In this document: positions 13,232-14,707 of the stretch, in pieces
How positions within the stretch are numbered: the first letter of the stretch is position 1
How the letters are laid out: each line of letters begins with the position of its first letter
Source of the DNA: an uncultured Collinsella sp.
GTDB lineage: Bacteria > Actinomycetota > Coriobacteriia > Coriobacteriales > Coriobacteriaceae
Assembly: GCA_900544065.1 (NCBI GenBank)
Contig: UQTR01000052.1
Span: 1-14,707 of the forward strand
Direction of reading: 5' to 3'
DNA length: 14,707 nucleotides
Program-made: the position numbers and the translations under genes
The notes under the pieces: model-generated
What the model was told of the DNA's origin: nothing
Databases searched by the model: none
What the model saw: only the letters and a program-made list of their open reading frames with translations

Positions 13232-14632
13232 ATGAAATATCAGGCAATGTCCGAAACAGTCCTAAAGGCTGTTGGCGGCAAAGAGAACATTACATCGGTA
13301 ACTCATTGTGCGACGCGCCTTCGCATCGACGCACGAGACACCTCGATCATCGATCTCCAGCTCGCCAAATCGGCCGATCAGGCGCTCGGGGCAGTAGTCA
13401 GCGGTGGCCAGCTTCAGGTGATCATCGGCCCCAACGTCACCGAGGCTTACAACGACTTCCTCGACTTCGCGGGAATCGAAGTCGGCGGTGGCACGGTTGC
13501 CGACGATGCCCAAACCGCCAAAGACCTTGCAGAAGGCATTAAAAGCGGTAACACCGCCATGGGCTTGATTGAGAAATTCGGGAACGTCTCTGCACAGGTA
13601 TTCATGCCCATCGTCCCGGCGCTCATCGTTGGCGGACTCATTCTTTCGATCAAGAATCTCCTGGTCAATTATTGCGGATTGAGCACCGACAGCGGAACCG
13701 CCCAGGTCCTGTTGGCGATCTTTAGCGCTTCGTTTAGCTTCTTGCCCGTTTATCTTGGTTATCAGCTCGCAGCCGTCATGAAGATGCAGCCCATCATGGG
13801 CGCATTGCTGGGCGCGATCATGATCAGCTCGTCCATTAGCGGTGCTGAGGGTCTCGACTTTCTTGGCATCCCCATCCCGACGAATGACTACTCGAGCACG
13901 GTGGTGCCAATCGTACTGGGCGTCGTGTTCATGTACTTCGTCGATCGCGGTCTTCAGAAAATAATCCCCGACGTTACCAAACTGTTCTTGAAGCCGCTGC
14001 TCACCATGATCATCGTCGTGCCTGTCGAGCTGATTATCCTTGGCCCCGCCGGCAGCATGATGGGCTACGCGCTGAGCGATGCCGTCACGTGGCTTATGGA
14101 CAACGTGGCATTTATCGCTACTCCGATCCTGGCAGCCCTTAACCCCTATTTCGTCATGCTCGGTCTCGATAAGGCTTACATCGCAATCGAAGTTACGAGC
14201 CTGGCGCAGCTCGGTTGGGCACCCATTATCTTTGGATTCATCTCGAACCTCTGCATTGGCGGCACGAGCCTCGCCCTGGCAACTGCCATGAAGGGAAACA
14301 AAGAGAAGAGGGGTATGGTCACCACGGTTGCCGTCACCGCACTCTGTGGCGTAACCGAGCCCGCGTTCTACGGTTGCCTCATCGAGCGTCCCCGCCTGCT
14401 TGTCGGCACGGCAATCGGCGCGCTCTGCGCTGGACTCCCTGCAGGCATCTTTGTTCTGAAAGAGTATGTTGCGGGAGCATGCCCCGGCCTTCTTTCGGCA
14501 CTCATCTTTATCGCTCCCGATGGGTCCATGGGCAACTTCGTGCTGGCATGCGTTGTCGCCATCATCGCCATCGTCGTCTCCTTCATCGCTGCACGCGTGA
14601 TCATCAAGAAGAACCCCAGCTATATTGAGTAG
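13232..14632 (+). CDS. PTS EIIBC permease, glucose/beta-glucoside superfamily
   Basis: The 466-residue inner-membrane protein should import a sugar and phosphorylate it at C6. The EIIB domain occupies residues 1-80, with the phosphorylated cysteine C26 in VTHCATRLR. A linker of about 25 residues leads to the EIIC domain with about ten hydrophobic segments, the MPIVPALIVGG entry motif near 125 and GVTEPAFYG at 373-381, which is typical of BglF/SacP-like EIIC. There is no EIIA domain, so an EIIA must come from elsewhere in the genome or beyond the contig end. GGAGA lies 6 nt before the ATG. It follows the GH1 gene in an operon, so its substrate is probably a beta-linked disaccharide or aryl glycoside. 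Confidence 0.93.
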   Translation: MKYQAMSETVLKAVGGKENITSVTHCATRLRIDARDTSIIDLQLAKSADQALGAVVSGGQLQVIIGPNVTEAYNDFLDFAGIEVGGGTVADDAQTAKDLAEGIKSGNTAMGLIEKFGNVSAQVFMPIVPALIVGGLILSIKNLLVNYCGLSTDSGTAQVLLAIFSASFSFLPVYLGYQLAAVMKMQPIMGALLGAIMISSSISGAEGLDFLGIPIPTNDYSSTVVPIVLGVVFMYFVDRGLQKIIPDVTKLFLKPLLTMIIVVPVELIILGPAGSMMGYALSDAVTWLMDNVAFIATPILAALNPYFVMLGLDKAYIAIEVTSLAQLGWAPIIFGFISNLCIGGTSLALATAMKGNKEKRGMVTTVAVTALCGVTEPAFYGCLIERPRLLVGTAIGALCAGLPAGIFVLKEYVAGACPGLLSALIFIAPDGSMGNFVLACVVAIIAIVVSFIAARVIIKKNPSYIE

Positions 14633-14659
14633 ATGCCCGCTGTTTGCATTGGGGGCATC
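14632..14659 (+). terminator. Probable terminator stem after the PTS gene, cut by the adapter
   Basis: GATGCCC (14632-14638) pairs with GGGCATC (14653-14659) around a 14-nt loop, beginning at the last base of the PTS stop codon. The expected T-tract cannot be seen because natural sequence ends within a base of the stem. Confidence 0.5.
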
Positions 14660-14660
14660 C

Positions 14661-14707
14661 CTGTCTCTTATACACATCTCCGAGCCCACGAGACCCTAAG
14701 ACATCTC
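14661..14707 (+). other. Illumina Nextera adapter with i7 index (assembly contamination)
   Basis: 14661-14679 is the Tn5 mosaic end CTGTCTCTTATACACATCT. 14680-14694 is CCGAGCCCACGAGAC, the Nextera read-2 adapter. 14695-14702 is CCTAAGAC, which from memory is the N726 index, and 14703-14707 is ATCTC, the start of the P7 sequence. This is library artefact, not genome. Confidence 0.97.

Noticed and set aside
1..14660. CRISPR array, toxin-antitoxin pair, phage genes or insertion sequence
   Set aside because: No regularly spaced direct repeats, no transposase or integrase motifs and no small paired genes were found on either strand.
13262..14689. 475-residue open frame on the minus strand opposite the PTS gene
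   Set aside because: It starts inside the adapter (MGSEMCIRDR) and is antisense to a clear EIIBC gene; composition is Asp/His/Ala-rich shadow sequence.

Overview
The window looks like a contig end from an actinobacterial gut commensal of the class Coriobacteriia, most probably Collinsella or a close relative. This is an inference from moderately high GC, the gene order rpmG-tRNA(Trp)-secE-nusG-rplK-rplA, and from family resemblance of the proteins. No 16S sequence is present and I could not search a database. The last 47 bases (14661-14707) are not biological: they are an Illumina Nextera adapter with its i7 index, so the natural sequence stops at about 14660.

Region 1 (about 60-5766, plus strand) holds four genes: a secreted, cell-wall-anchored 5'-nucleotidase/2',3'-cyclic phosphodiesterase; a small MscS-type mechanosensitive channel; a cytosolic protein joining a ParB-like N-terminal part to a BMP/PnrA-like nucleoside-binding domain; and a small metallophosphoesterase. 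The last two overlap by ATGA and are probably translationally coupled. Three copies of a short palindromic repeat lie at gene boundaries here, and a 98-nt imperfect palindrome follows the metallophosphoesterase gene.

Region 2 (5959-10507, minus strand) is core translation and secretion machinery in two transcription units. One is rpmG-tRNA(Trp)-secE-nusG-rplK-rplA, read from a sigma70-type promoter at 8647-8676. The other is tRNA(Tyr)-tRNA(Thr)-tRNA(Met)-tuf, read from a near-consensus promoter at 10478-10507. The two promoters share an almost identical 18-nt block around the -35 box. Each unit ends in a strong hairpin. rplJ and rplL do not follow rplA; a convergent gene does.

Region 3 (10416-10818) has no convincing gene. 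It carries the tRNA/tuf promoter and an unusual set of crossing inverted repeats just downstream of the next gene.

Region 4 (10819-14660) is a carbohydrate locus: an RpiR/MurR-type regulator divergent from a GH1 6-phospho-beta-glycosidase and a PTS EIIBC permease. The permease should import and phosphorylate a beta-glycoside, the GH1 enzyme should split the phosphorylated product, and the regulator should respond to a phosphosugar through its SIS domain. A perfect 8-bp inverted repeat in the divergent intergenic region is a candidate operator. I did not see a clearly new system; the most unusual items are the ParB-like/BMP fusion with its coupled phosphoesterase, the dispersed palindromes, and the crossing inverted repeats.
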